Assembly (NCBI GenBank): GCA_002887195.1
Contig: PJAB01000270.1
Location: forward strand, 1-31,374
DNA: 31,374 nucleotides
Source of the DNA: Chrysochromulina parva
Taxonomy: Eukaryota > Haptophyta > Prymnesiales > Chrysochromulinaceae
Direction of reading: 5' to 3'
A model generated the notes under the pieces. That model was not told where the DNA came from, searched no databases, and worked only from the letters and a program-made list of their open reading frames with translations. Position numbers and translations under genes: made by a program. Every line of letters starts with the position of its first letter. The stretch's first letter is position 1. Shown here piece after piece: positions 1 to 9,613 of this stretch.

Positions 1-120
1 TTAGGCCAATAGGTATGCTCTTCATTAGGCCAATAGGTATGCTCTTCATTAGGCCAATAGGTATGCTCTTCATTAGGCCAATAGGTATGCTCTTCATTAG
101 GCCAATAGGTATGCTCTTCA
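1..120. repeat. 24-bp tandem repeat, 5 perfect copies, coding on the minus strand
   Basis: Five identical, contiguous 24-base units fill positions 1-120 and continue off the left edge. The unit is a multiple of three. On the minus strand it reads in frame with the F-box/LRR gene as the octapeptide EEHTYWPN repeated. There are no spacers, so this is not a CRISPR array. Perfect identity of all copies implies recent expansion, or a collapsed or expanded assembly. Confidence 0.95.
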
Positions 121-845
121 CCCCACGGCGTCTCGAAGGTGCCGCAGGCCCACGCCGGCAGCCGGCGGATGAGACGGAGCCTCGGGCATGCGGTGCGCAG
201 GCAGAGGACCGCAGCGTATGAGACCAGAGCACAGTAGACGAGGTGAAGCTCCTCGAGGCGCGCCAATGTACGCAGGCTGAGCACGCCAAGCGTGCCGACA
301 GCCGTGGAGCTGAGATCAAGCACGCTCAGACGTGGCAAGTGCGTGAGCGCTGGTGTGAGGGCGGACGAAACGCACGTGTCCGTCAGACCCACGAGGCCGC
401 TCAGGCGCAGCTCGAGCAGATTCGGCAGAGAGAGAAGGGCGCGGAAAACTATCCGCGGTACATGATCCCAAGGATCGTCTGTTCCTGCGATTCGAGCCAC
501 GCTCATCAGCACTGTCTCGTGTTGCGACGTGCCCGCACAATCGAACGACCCATCCGACCCGCGAAGGCTCGCAGCCGCCCCTCTCGACGATGACAAGCGG
601 ATCTCTGGCTGGCCAATGTCTTCGATGCTCAATTGCCCACAAGAACACCGCGCCTCTCCCACGGCTGTGCAGAGCGCCCAGCACACCCTGGCGACGCGTG
701 CCAAATCGGCATGAGTGAGACCCACGAAGGTGAGCGGCAGCAACTCCATGGTGAGATCGAGAAGGTGGGTCGGCGCCGTGATGGCGTCCATCGCAGTGCA
801 GGATGCGGCTTCCATAGGCATCCGTCCGCCGTCGGCTGATTTCAT
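1..845 (-). CDS. F-box / leucine-rich-repeat protein, 3' part outside window
   Basis: Open from ATG at 845 down to position 1 with no stop (281 codons). Residues about 28-66 look like an F-box: LDLTMELLPLTFVGLTHADL followed by ARVARVCWAL, the LP...L...L...DL.R...VC.AL pattern that binds SKP1. Residues about 130-230 carry leucine-rich repeats such as LPNLLELRLSGLVGLTD, LPRLSVLDLSSTAVGTLG and LARLEELHLVYCALVSY. The expected role of this family is substrate recognition in an SCF-type ubiquitin ligase. After a conserved-looking WACGTFETPWG segment the protein enters the EEHTYWPN octapeptide repeat. The frame stays open across the LRR and the repeat, which supports it over the competing antisense frames. 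The substrate cannot be inferred. It lies head-to-head with the hypothetical gene starting at 1122. Confidence 0.7.
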   Translation of the reverse strand, partial: MKSADGGRMPMEAASCTAMDAITAPTHLLDLTMELLPLTFVGLTHADLARVARVCWALCTAVGEARCSCGQLSIEDIGQPEIRLSSSRGAAASLRGSDGSFDCAGTSQHETVLMSVARIAGTDDPWDHVPRIVFRALLSLPNLLELRLSGLVGLTDTCVSSALTPALTHLPRLSVLDLSSTAVGTLGVLSLRTLARLEELHLVYCALVSYAAVLCLRTACPRLRLIRRLPAWACGTFETPWGEEHTYWPNEEHTYWPNEEHTYWPNEEHTYWPNEEHTYWP

Positions 846-1121
846 CGAAGTCGCACAGAAAAATGAAAGGAATCCTGTTGCCAATTAATTGGGAGCCCTT
901 TTTAGGGAGGAAGGTAGCAAACAATAATCACGCGCACCTCCCAGGGTCCTCGACGTACCCATCGACTCGAGCACTGTCTTGTGGCACTGTCATCAAAACG
1001 AGATGTAAAGAAGTTGCATCAATTTGGAATCATCACTGACGTTCATCGCAGTTCGGGTTCGGGATCGCCCTCTACCTCGTCGAGCTGCTCCCAGGAAGCC
1101 GCCGCCATCTGATTGACGACG

Positions 1122-1793
1122 ATGCCGCAAAATTCGCTCCCACGCAACGGCGGCGGCATTTCTGGCTTCGAGCGTTCATTCTCCTCACCAACGCTCGGTC
1201 CTCTCAGGGGTCCAGGCACCGGCAGCTGCTCGATCCGACTTCCGCTAGGGGCCCTGCCTGACGGTGCAGCCAAGCACTACGACGTCCCGCCTGCGGAAAA
1301 ATATCGGCCCGCCTCGCGCGGCGGGTGTGGCACCAAGTTTGGCCCGAAATTCGGCTCGCCGGTCAGGAATCGCTTTCCCGAGCCGCACACGTACACGGCG
1401 AAGGCTTTTATGCTCACGCCCCTTCCACCGCCATGGGCATACAAGGAGCCGCGGCAGCCTGGGTGGCGGTATGAGCCCAGCCGCTCGTCCTCACGGCTCT
1501 CGTTCAGGCCTGTGACGAGCCACACCGGCCGTTCATCGCCGGTCCAATGGACGCCCGGACACCTGGATAACGTGCTCCAGCGGGGCGCATACAAGGTCGA
1601 TGACACGCTTGATCCCGACTTCGGCACGAGGTCCTTCTTTAGCAGCGACTCGCGCCCTGGCTCGCCGGTCACGATTGTGAACAGCAGAAGCAGCATGAAC
1701 AGCAGAAGCAGCTCGCGCGTTGGCTCCCCGGCGGCGCTCATGTTCAACTCCAACTCCCAGACAAACACATCGCCATCACTCATCATGGATTAG
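1122..1793 (+). CDS. Hypothetical Ser/Pro/Arg-rich protein
   Basis: A 223-residue frame from ATG 1122 to TAG 1793. The product is low in hydrophobic segments and rich in Ser, Pro, Gly and Arg, with no transmembrane segment or signal peptide. The N-terminal third has PG-rich phrases (SSPTLGPLRGPGTGS and later YDVPPAEKY) that recall sperm-tail PG-rich (STPGR) proteins of flagella, but the resemblance is weak. The C-terminal part has short Ser-rich repeats (NSRSSMNSRSSSRVGSP). An antisense frame at 1277-1786 is also open. I prefer the plus strand because it has the more protein-like aromatic/PG spacing and a divergent partner upstream. Function unknown. Confidence 0.4.
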   Translation: MPQNSLPRNGGGISGFERSFSSPTLGPLRGPGTGSCSIRLPLGALPDGAAKHYDVPPAEKYRPASRGGCGTKFGPKFGSPVRNRFPEPHTYTAKAFMLTPLPPPWAYKEPRQPGWRYEPSRSSSRLSFRPVTSHTGRSSPVQWTPGHLDNVLQRGAYKVDDTLDPDFGTRSFFSSDSRPGSPVTIVNSRSSMNSRSSSRVGSPAALMFNSNSQTNTSPSLIMD

Positions 1794-2313
1794 GTTGCCT
1801 CGCATGTCTCCTCGGAGTGCTCTCGCGGGAGGACAGGGGCATGCGGCCATGCTCCCGTCCAGGGGATGGTGGGGGCGATGGAGGGGAATGCCCCCCTCTA
1901 TCGCACATAGGTGCGAGTCCTCATACCGATACAGTCGTCAGTCGTACAGAGCAGCGTGTAGGTGCGCAGCAGTAATACTCGAGTGCATGGTCCCCAGACC
2001 CCAGTCCCATGTCACTAACCATGTGTCATCCCAGGTGCATCCCCTTTCTGAGTCCAGAGAGACAGACTACACCGAGAAAAGTACAGCGCTGATCGCTGTT
2101 TAGCCGGCTTTCTCTGACCCCCACCGCCCACGCATTGCCGATTAACGGCCTATGTTCAAACAGGTTGTGTTGGCCACATCTCCGTCCATAGTGATAGTGG
2201 CTCCTGTGCACGGGAGTCCGTAGAGTACGGTGTATGAGGCTTCATACGCGTTGTTTTGAACACTCGAGCTGAGGACGAGCATTGGACTCTCGAGCTGAGG
2301 TGGCGCTTGCATC
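1794..2313. other. Intergenic, nothing recognised
   Basis: 520 bases between the hypothetical gene and the UBE2W-like gene. There is no supported reading frame and no RNA gene. A short near-duplication (ACTCGAGCTGAGG at about 2262 and CTCTCGAGCTGAGG at about 2287) lies just before the E2 start. This stretch presumably holds the 3' end of one gene and the promoter of the next. Confidence 0.5.
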
Positions 2314-3192
2314 ATGCGTGAAGACGCACGATTGCGCCTGCCCACGTCGCCGCTGCTGCTGCTGCTGCTGCTAAGCGCTGCTACCGACGCCGTGCGCATC
2401 ATACCACGGCCGTCCGGGCGGCGATCGGCGCTCCTCGCGCTTCGTGGCGGCGCGGGAGTCGACGGCGATACGCTGCCGGCCAGCGTGCCGCCAGCAGCAG
2501 CAGGAGCGAGCGACACGCTGCCGTCACCCGAGGACGGAAGCTCGGCGTTAGCTCAGCCAACGTGCTTTAGCGGCCTCGTGAAGCTCTGGAAGATGCTGCT
2601 CTCGCTGCTGTCGCCCTCGTACTCTTACGCCAAGAACGAGGCGAAGAAGGACATCCTTGGCGACAGCAGCAAGATGTGCGGGTTCGCGCCGGACGACGAG
2701 AGCTGGCGCACGCAGCGCAAGAAGCTCAACGAGGAAGAGCTGCAGGCGGGCTCGCGTATGCGCGTCCTCAAGGACCTTCGCATCATGAAGCGCGACGGTC
2801 CCGAGATTGGCATCGAGGTTGAGGACTGTGAATGCATCACGGATTGGGTCGTCAAGATGGTGGGAGCGCCGGGCACGATCTACGAGGGCGAGATCTACCG
2901 GCTGCGCGTGCGCTTCCACGCCGACTACCCTACCCAGCCGCCCACGGTCACCTTCATGCGCCCCGCGCCCGTGCACGAGCACATCTATTCAGACGGCAAG
3001 ATCTGCCTCAACATCCTTTACAATGACTGGGACCCGAAGACCGATGTCAAGTCGCTGTCGCTGTCGCTGCTCTCGATGCTCTCCTCCGCAAAGGCGAAGA
3101 AGCGCCCGCCAGATAACGACTCGACCGTAGTGATGTCGCAGGGGCAGAAGACGCGCAACATGCAGTGGGAATTCCACGACGACCACTGCTAA
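2314..3192 (+). CDS. UBE2W: UBE2W-type ubiquitin-conjugating enzyme (E2) with secretory leader
   Basis: A 292-residue protein from ATG 2314. The UBC fold occupies about 147-285: TDWVVKMVGAPGTIYEGEIY, then FHADYPTQPPTVTF, then the active-site segment HIYSDGKICLNIL with the catalytic Cys at 231. The tail KKRPPDN...MQWEFHDDHC is the signature of UBE2W (human ends in ..WWYHDDTC), the E2 that attaches ubiquitin to protein N-termini. Animal UBE2W is about 150 residues, so about 145 residues here are extra. Residues 1-25 hold a hydrophobic run (LLLLLLLSAATDA) like a signal peptide, followed by basic RRSALLALRGGAG; a second hydrophobic stretch (LWKMLLSLLS) is at 91-100. The enzyme may therefore enter the ER or a plastid-surrounding compartment instead of the cytosol. 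No intron is needed. The ATG at 2314 is the first in frame. Confidence 0.85.
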   Translation: MREDARLRLPTSPLLLLLLLSAATDAVRIIPRPSGRRSALLALRGGAGVDGDTLPASVPPAAAGASDTLPSPEDGSSALAQPTCFSGLVKLWKMLLSLLSPSYSYAKNEAKKDILGDSSKMCGFAPDDESWRTQRKKLNEEELQAGSRMRVLKDLRIMKRDGPEIGIEVEDCECITDWVVKMVGAPGTIYEGEIYRLRVRFHADYPTQPPTVTFMRPAPVHEHIYSDGKICLNILYNDWDPKTDVKSLSLSLLSMLSSAKAKKRPPDNDSTVVMSQGQKTRNMQWEFHDDHC

Positions 3193-3625
3193 AAACCTAA
3201 ATAAAAGCGTGGCGGAGTTTTATTAGATGAATATGATGGTGGTTTTCGTCAGACGAAACTTTTTTGGACGCATTACGTGGAAACGAAGTTTCGTCAACGT
3301 CACACCACAGAGTGCTGACAGAGTGACTGTCATTAATTGACGACCACGGTACGCCCCTCCGGCTCTCCGCCCGGGGACGGTCGACGGTGCCGCTCGTCCG
3401 GCAGGGAACACCGGCACGGGCCACGGCACGGACGGGGGTACGATTTCCGCGCCCTGGGTGTCACACAGTGTCCATGCAGCACTAGGTTAAAAGAGAAACA
3501 TCCGTGCGTACTGCCATTTGTTTCTCTACTAGTATTACGCGCCTCACGAGCCCCGCTCGCGGCAGCCACTTATAATTGGAGACGCTCTTGATGCGAAGCC
3601 ACGCGTCGCGGGGCGACACACGCCC
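3193..3625. other. Convergent 3' intergenic region with a short inverted repeat
   Basis: 433 bases between the stops of the E2 gene (+) and Raptor (-). It contains a 10-base inverted repeat, GACGAAACTT at 3252-3261 and AAGTTTCGTC at 3286-3295, separated by 24 bases, which could form a hairpin in the 3' UTR. No gene is supported. Confidence 0.5.
3200..3205 (+). terminator. AATAAA, possible polyadenylation signal of the E2 gene
   Basis: A perfect AATAAA hexamer lies 8 bases after the TAA stop of the E2 gene. The position is unusually close to the stop, and polyadenylation signals are poorly defined in these algae, so this may be chance. Confidence 0.25.
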
Positions 3626-6600
3626 TCACGATGAGTAGATGCTGACGACGGAGTCAGTCGCGCCGACGGCGAGGAGGGGCTTGGTCGGGTGGAAGGCGAG
3701 GCACGTGACGGGCCCGATACGGGCTCCAAGGAAGCCGTCAAAGTAACGGATCGTCGAGAGCTCACGTGCGGGGCCGGCGTTGTCGCGGAGCGCGGTCAGG
3801 TCGAAGAGCTTGATGAATTGATTGCGAGAGCCCGAGGCGAGCAGAGGCAGGTGGTCGTGCAGCGAGAGTGCCGAGAGGCCAGACTTGTGCGAGGTGATGG
3901 TGTGCACGAGTGGCGCGGCCGACGATGAGCTGTGGGGAAGGGCCGAGGCGCTCGATACGGCGCGGCGCAGGTCCCACACGCCCATGTCGCCCAGATGCGT
4001 GGCGATAGCGACCCAGGGACGATCGGAGGTCTGCAGGGTCAGCTGCGCGATGTGCGCGCGCGACGCGAAAGCGCCGACCGTGGCCACGGTGCAATCCGCG
4101 GAGGGAAGTCGCGGGTCGATAATACGTGTCGCGCCGTCGGTACCCCCCACGACGAGAAGCGATGAATGCTGGTCCGAGGCGAGAGCGCGCACGGAGAAGG
4201 CGTCGGCCACGTCGACTGTGAGCTGGCGCGCGCACCGTTCGGCGACCAGGTCCCACTGGCGGATGACATTCGAGGTGCTCGCCGCGACGCTGAGGAGCGC
4301 ACCCTGAGGCTGGTACGCAGTGAACAGTCGACTGTCGTGCAGACTCGCTGCTTCGGTGGCAGCAGCGGACCGGTCCGCTGCCAAAAAGGAGCCCACCATC
4401 TGCTGCTCGCCAGGCAACGCCCATTGACGCCAGATACGCACGGCGCCTTCACTGGAGCCGACGAGGAGTAAGCCGGACGCATGCCCATTGACGAGACTTC
4501 CAGCCGTTTCGAGCAGGTGCATCGAGGTGCAGCGAGAGCCGGCCGGGTTCGCGTTGGCAAAGGCATTGATGCGCTGCTTCGTCTTGTAGTTCCACACAGA
4601 GACCTCCTCACGTGCCGAGGCGGCGACCAGGAGCGGCTCACTCGCATGGAGCGCTAGCGACGAGCAGCGCGGGGAGCCGCTGTCGAGGGTTGCTAGCTGG
4701 TCTTCACACTTGAGGCTCACCGCCTGCTGCCGTTCACGGTCGTCGCCGCCGCCAATTCGTAGCCCCCCAAAAGCCATCGTATAGCTCTTCGTGGGTCTGG
4801 CGGGGCGCTCCAGTGTGCTCGGCGTCGAGACGCCGGCGCCGCCGGTGCCCGCGCCCCCGTTGGCGCTCGATATGGCGCCCGCGCCGCCGTTGGCGGCATC
4901 GGCCACCGCCGCCGCCGCCGCCGCGACGGCGGGGTCGACAAGGGCCGCCGCGACGGCCAAAAAGGGGTGGGCACGCCTCTCTTGCCCGCGGGGAGGTTGG
5001 ATCTCGCCGCGATCGCTGATGGTAGGAAAGCCCCGGTGGAGCTGCTGGGTGGCCCACTCGTACATGTCGCCGCCCAGCTCGAGCGGAGGGGGCAACTCGG
5101 CGCTCAGCTCGGCGCGTGGCATCAGCTGAGCGAACGCGTCCGCACCGTTCGCAATCCCTCCCATAGGAGGCTCCGGGGTCAGCGCCACCGGCGGCGTACC
5201 ATCTCGAAACGGCGTCGTAGTGAGTGAACGCGCCGGCACAGCGCCACGTGGCATGGCCATGGCTCCCGTGTGAATGGCTCCCGTGTGAATGGCTCCCGTG
5301 TGAATGGCTCCCGTGTGAATGGCTCCCGTGTGAATGGCTCCCGTGTATGGCGGTATGCCCGGATGACTCGTTTCGTCGAGATTCTCGGCGCCAGCACTGC
5401 CGGCACCACCGGCCGCCGACCCCAGCGCCAGCGCCATCGGCCGCTGCAGCCGCGCTCCAAAAAAAGCTCCGCTGCGCTCGGCGCCGCTGTCCTCACTGCC
5501 CGACGTGGGCACACACCCAGCCCCGCCGCCGCTCGCGCCGGCGCGCCGCGACATCTCAGGCGTGGGGGCGGCGCGCGGCAATAGAGGTGTGGCGGTGGGA
5601 TGCATCGGCGAGGATAGGGAGGCGAGTGGCACGAGGGCACGCAACTGTTGCTGCGCGCGCGTGGCGATGCGCGGCACCGAGTCCCGGGCGATCAGGATCA
5701 GTGCCGCACACAGCTTAATCGTCGCCGCCGCCACGGCGCCGCCCTCGACGGCCAGCATCGCGGCCGCCGCATCCGCGGCATCGCTCTCGGCGGCGGCGAC
5801 ATCGCGCGCTGCGGCCGTGACACGCTCGGCGATCTGTAACGCCTCATTGACGATGCTTGGGCCGCGCAGTGGCGAGAGGCTTTGACCGCGCAGTGGCGAA
5901 GGCGGCGCTTTGAGAGCGGGGCGGGGGGCGCTGCCTCCGTGGACAGCGCTCAGCACGGCGCGGGCGCGCAGGGGCGGCTGCTCTTGGCCACCATGCGCCG
6001 CCGACAGCTTGGGCGTCGCCGTGGGCGTCGCCATGCTCGCGGCCGAGGCCGTCACCCTCATGGCCGCTGCAAAGAGGGTCGCAGAGAGCTCAGCGGCGGT
6101 CGCCAGAGAGTGTCCAATCATCCGTGGCTCGAGCACCATGGCATGCTTCATCATGATCGCATGGCTCGCAAACGCTTCTCCGAGGCCGAGGGTCGGGGTC
6201 AGCCCCGATACGACGGTCGTCGTGTCGAGCTCGCGCGAGCTCGAGCCCATACCGGCGCTCGTGCTCATACCCCTAGGCAGACCAGTGAGCGAAGTGAGCG
6301 ATACGCGGCTCTCGATGCCCTCGACGCTCTCAGCGCCGGTGCTGCCCACGCCCTCACCCCCGCCAGTGCCCACGACAACGCCCTCACCCCCGCCAGTGCC
6401 CACGACAGCGCCCATGACAGTGCCCACGGCCGCCCCACCCATCGAAACTCCGCCGGGTGAGCCGCATGCATCCAGGCTGCTGTTGCTGCTGTTCCTCGAG
6501 CCGGCGCCGGCGCCGGCGCCGGCGCCGCCCGCGCCGGGCGCCTCCTGCATGTACCCTTGCGAGAGTAGATGGCGCGTGTACCCTTGCGACAGATCTGATG

Positions 6601-7424
6601 CGCCGGGGAGGGGAGGGCGTCCAGCGAGCTGCGGCGCGGCGCTTCCCCCCGCGAGCTCGCCGCCCCCTCCAGTGGTGTAGACGCCTGCTCCGAGCGCACT
6701 GGATGGAAAGGGCAGCATCCCACCGCTGCTCAAGCCGCCGCCGCCGTGCACGGAGCCCAAAGTGCTCATCGACTGCGCGCGGAGCCAGAGCAGCTGATGG
6801 CACCCATCGGCACACCGGCCTGGGTGCCGACGCGTGAGCGTGAGCAGCAGGCGACAGAGCTGCGCACGCACGATGGGAGAGCCGTCGGCGATCGTGAGCA
6901 CTGCCTCGGCTCCGAGCTCGAGCCGCCAGTCCTCGGCGGCGGAGGGTGGCGAAGCCACAGACGCGCCCACGACAGCGCCCACTGCGGCGGAGGGTGGCGA
7001 AGCCACAGACGCGCCCACGACAGCGCCCACTGGTACCGGACACGCTGCTTCTGCTGGCGTCGTCGTGGGCGCCGAGGGCGCGCCCGAGGCTGGCGTCGTC
7101 GTGGGCGCTGAGGGCGCGCCCGAGGAAGCCATGCTCGAGCACACGGCCGTGAGCGCGTACAGTGCGGCCGCGCGCGCCTCGGGCTCCACCTCTTGGAGCA
7201 CCCGCAGCAGCCGTTGGTCGAGGCGGCATGCATGCACGGCATCCTGAGCGGCTTGGTCCTCTTCACAGAGCTGGGAGGTGCACAGGCAGATCCACACGAC
7301 CCACTGGGAGCGCAGCGAGCCGACCGTGCTGTCCAGCCCACAGCGGGCCGCCACCTCTGCCGCTGCTTCGCGTCGCTCATCGCCGCCGCCATCGCCGCCG
7401 CCATCGCCGCCGCCATCGCCGCCA

Positions 7425-7461
<37 letters not shown>

Positions 7462-9613
7462 CGCAATCGCCGTCGAGGGCGAGATCGAGGGCGAGATCGA
7501 GCTGCTGAGCGAGCAACTCGGGCAGGTTCTGGCGCAGGCACGCGGCGCGCCCCTCCGGCTGCTGACGGCACACGGCGGCAAGTACGAAGAGGGCCAGTAG
7601 GCAGTGTGGCACGGGGGGTGTCGGTGCGCCCATCCCTTCGACCCACCCATACGACGGCGTCTGCCCCGAGCGCGTCGTCTCAGCAGTGGCCGACGGGCGC
7701 AGGATGTCGATGAAAAAGGCGTGCGCCGCGTCACGCTGAAGGTCGGCCTGACACGACGAGTCATGCAGGAGCACTCTGGCCCAAATGAAGAGCAAGGGTG
7801 GGCGCAGCTCGGAAGCGGCCGAGAGGAGGAGCTTGAGAATGTAGGGGAAGATGCCGACCGAGAGCATCTCGCTGACCGCCCACGCGCCGAGCGTCACGAA
7901 GCGGCCAAGCAGCAGCAGCGCGCGCAGCCGATGCGTGGGCGAGAGCAGCACCTGATGAGGGAGGCAATCAGAGGTTCGTCAAGATCGGGCGAGAGCAGCA
8001 TCTGCCCGAATCAGTGGCAATCAGTGGCAATCGATCAGTAGCAATCAGTCAGAAGCCATCAGTAGCAATCAGTGGCCATCAGTGGGCGAGAGCAGCACCT
8101 GCAATAGGATGGGCAGCTGCTCGGGCGGACGGCGCGTGCCACGCGAGCCGAGCCGCAGCCAAACTTCGAATGCGGTGAGCTGGTCTGAGAAGAAGGGCGA
8201 GGGCGGCGGCGGCGGCGCCTCGCGCCCGCGCCGCGCGTTCGCGTCGCAGATGGCCGCCTCGATCACGAGGTCGAACGACTCCCACAGTGGGTGGTGGTGC
8301 ATGGGCGGCAGCGCGGGTGCGGAGACGGGGTAGAGGCCCGCGCGCGAGAGGATGCGCTGCGCGAGCAGAAAGTTGCGTAGCAGAGAGGCGAGAAGCAGGT
8401 CTTGGCGGAAGAGGCGGCGGAAGAGCTCACGCGGCAGCACGTCCCACGCGATCGAGTCCGTGATCGCCGTGAAGATCCAGTTCAGCTCCCCGAGAGGCGA
8501 GCGACGGTCGCCCAGAGCACCCGGAAGCGTATCGATCGGACCAGAGGGAAGGTAGAGCAGCGTGTTGCGGCAGGCGAAGCGCAGCGCCATGCGCAGCGGC
8601 GTGGTGAGGCAGCACGTGAAGACGTCCGCTGGAAACTCCGGGTTCGTCGGCAGCTGCGCAGTCGAGTCGCAAGCACCGAGCACAATCACGTCCTTGCCGA
8701 GCACCGCCCCGCCCTCACCGGGAGAGCCCACGGCGGCGCCCTTTGCTCCGGTGGTGCCGTCGCCGCCGGCTCCGAGCGCGCCGCCGCTGCCCGCCGCGCC
8801 AGCGCCGCTGCCACCACCCGCGCCTGTCACGCCTCTGGCTGTGCCGCCGACCCCAGCGCCAGCGCCATCGGCAGGCGATGCGCCGCTCGCACCGCCGCTC
8901 GCGCCGCCAGCCGCGCCGCCAGCCGCGGCACCGCCCGCGGCGGGCGCGGCCATCATGGTGCCGAGCGCCTCGATGACCCGCGCCGCGTTCGAGCAGTCGA
9001 GCACCAGGATGCACGGCGAGCCCAGCCACAGCTGCAGATCGTACGCCGACACAGGGATGTACTGCGTGAACGATCGGTTGAAGACCCACAGCTCGCCGTT
9101 GACCGATGGGCGCGGCACGCCATGCCCGTTGAAGTGCAGAAGCAGCCGCTCCTCGCGGCCACCGTGATTGCGCCGTAGCCCGACGCACACCTTACGCAGC
9201 TCCTCGAGCGTCGGGTCGGCACACAGCCGGTAGGACGCGCGCGGCTGCCAGCACTCGTACTGTGCCTGCAGCGCCTTTCCGATGGCCTCGAGCGCCTTCT
9301 GCGCGGGCATCGATGCGGGGTCGAGCCAGCACTCGAGGCGCGCGCACGGGTCGGGCTTGATCACATCTGGCGGGTCGACGCCCACGTTGAGGCAGAGCAC
9401 GAGTGCGGCTGCCACTGTCTTGAGCCGGTCGCGCAGCCGCCACGCCTGCACTGGCGTGAGCTCGTGCCAGCCGCCGACGCCATCGGGCAGCAGCAGCAGG
9501 TCGTGCAGCGCACGACTGAAGAGGCGCTCCGCTCCGGCGCGCTGAATACCCCGCGAGCTACTTGTAGCCATGCGCGCGCGCCGTGACGAAGTATCTAAAG
9601 AAGCAAACCGCAT
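3626..9613 (-). CDS. RPTOR: Raptor, regulatory subunit of TORC1 (two exons: 9613-8099 and 7951-3626)
   Basis: Spliced product of about 1,946 residues; human Raptor has 1,335. The N-terminal caspase-like Raptor domain includes LLLHFNGHGVP (His about 164), ELWVFNRSFTQYIPVSAYDL and CILVLDCSNA (Cys about 207), so the His-Cys dyad is kept. DRRSPLGELNWIFTAITDSI and LFRQDLLLASLLRNFLLAQR follow. HEAT repeats run across the splice (PILLQ|VLLSPTHRLRAL, then ELRPPLLFIWARVLLHDSSC). The C-terminal WD40 propeller spans about 1585-1946, ending LAFHPTKPLLAVGATDSVV. Raptor recruits TOR substrates and links growth to nutrients. The extra length is Gly/Ala/Ser/Thr-rich insertions, several made of tandem repeats. 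The start may be 9613 (MRFASL) or 9571 (MATSSS). It shares a 133-base promoter with SPATA17. Confidence 0.93.
5261..5347. repeat. 15-bp tandem repeat inside Raptor, about 5.8 copies
   Basis: The unit GGCTCCCGTGTGAAT is repeated perfectly five times and then in part. On the minus strand it encodes the pentapeptide HTGAI repeated in frame in the linker between the HEAT repeats and the WD40 propeller. Perfect copies suggest recent slippage and length polymorphism between strains. Confidence 0.95.
6936..7031. repeat. 48-bp exact tandem duplication inside Raptor
   Basis: Positions 6936-6983 are repeated exactly at 6984-7031. On the minus strand this doubles the peptide VGAVVGASVASPPSAA. A neighbouring imperfect duplication encodes SGAPSAPTTTPA twice at about 7050-7120. 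All units are multiples of three, so the Raptor frame is kept. Confidence 0.9.
7380..7460. repeat. GCC/GGC trinucleotide microsatellite in Raptor
   Basis: An almost pure CGC/GCC repeat interrupted by ATC. On the minus strand it encodes a Gly tract broken by Asp (GGGGGDGGDGGGDGGGDGGGD) in the HEAT region. Replication slippage is the likely origin. Confidence 0.9.
7952..8098 (-). other. Introner-like intron in Raptor (147 bp, GT-AG, phase 0)
   Basis: Splicing CAG|GTGCTG...CATCAG|GTGCTG joins PILLQ to VLLSPTHRLRAL, matching the conserved Raptor segment (human ...VLQVLLSQVHRLRAL). The intron contains in-frame stops, so it must be removed. The 20 bases spanning the donor (8082-8101) are repeated exactly across the acceptor (7935-7954). 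An imperfect third copy (17 of 18) sits inside at 7987-8004. The rest is mostly a degenerate 10-base repeat, CTGATTGCCA/CTGATGGCCA on the minus strand. The 3' end is almost the same as that of the intron in the U32 gene. Confidence 0.9.

Noticed and set aside
1..120. CRISPR-like array
   Set aside because: Units are directly contiguous with no spacers, lie in a coding frame, and the genome is eukaryotic.
15..221. Plus-strand frame encoding a repeated MLFIRPIG peptide
   Set aside because: It is the antisense of the EEHTYWPN repeat of the F-box/LRR gene; beyond the repeat the product is not protein-like.
316..924. Minus-strand 202-residue frame
   Set aside because: It overlaps the F-box/LRR frame in another phase and has an Arg/His/Ser-rich, shadow-like composition; the overlapping frame carries recognisable F-box and LRR motifs.
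3252..3295. Inverted repeat as a bacterial-type terminator
   Set aside because: Eukaryotic context, long spacer and no T-run; kept only as a possible 3' UTR hairpin.
7935..8101. Raptor split into two genes or broken by a frameshift
   Set aside because: A GT-AG intron with perfect flanking duplication restores the conserved PILLQVLLSPTHRLRAL segment exactly.
8402..9178. Plus-strand frames over Raptor exon 1
   Set aside because: Antisense of the conserved caspase-like domain; no motif on the plus strand.
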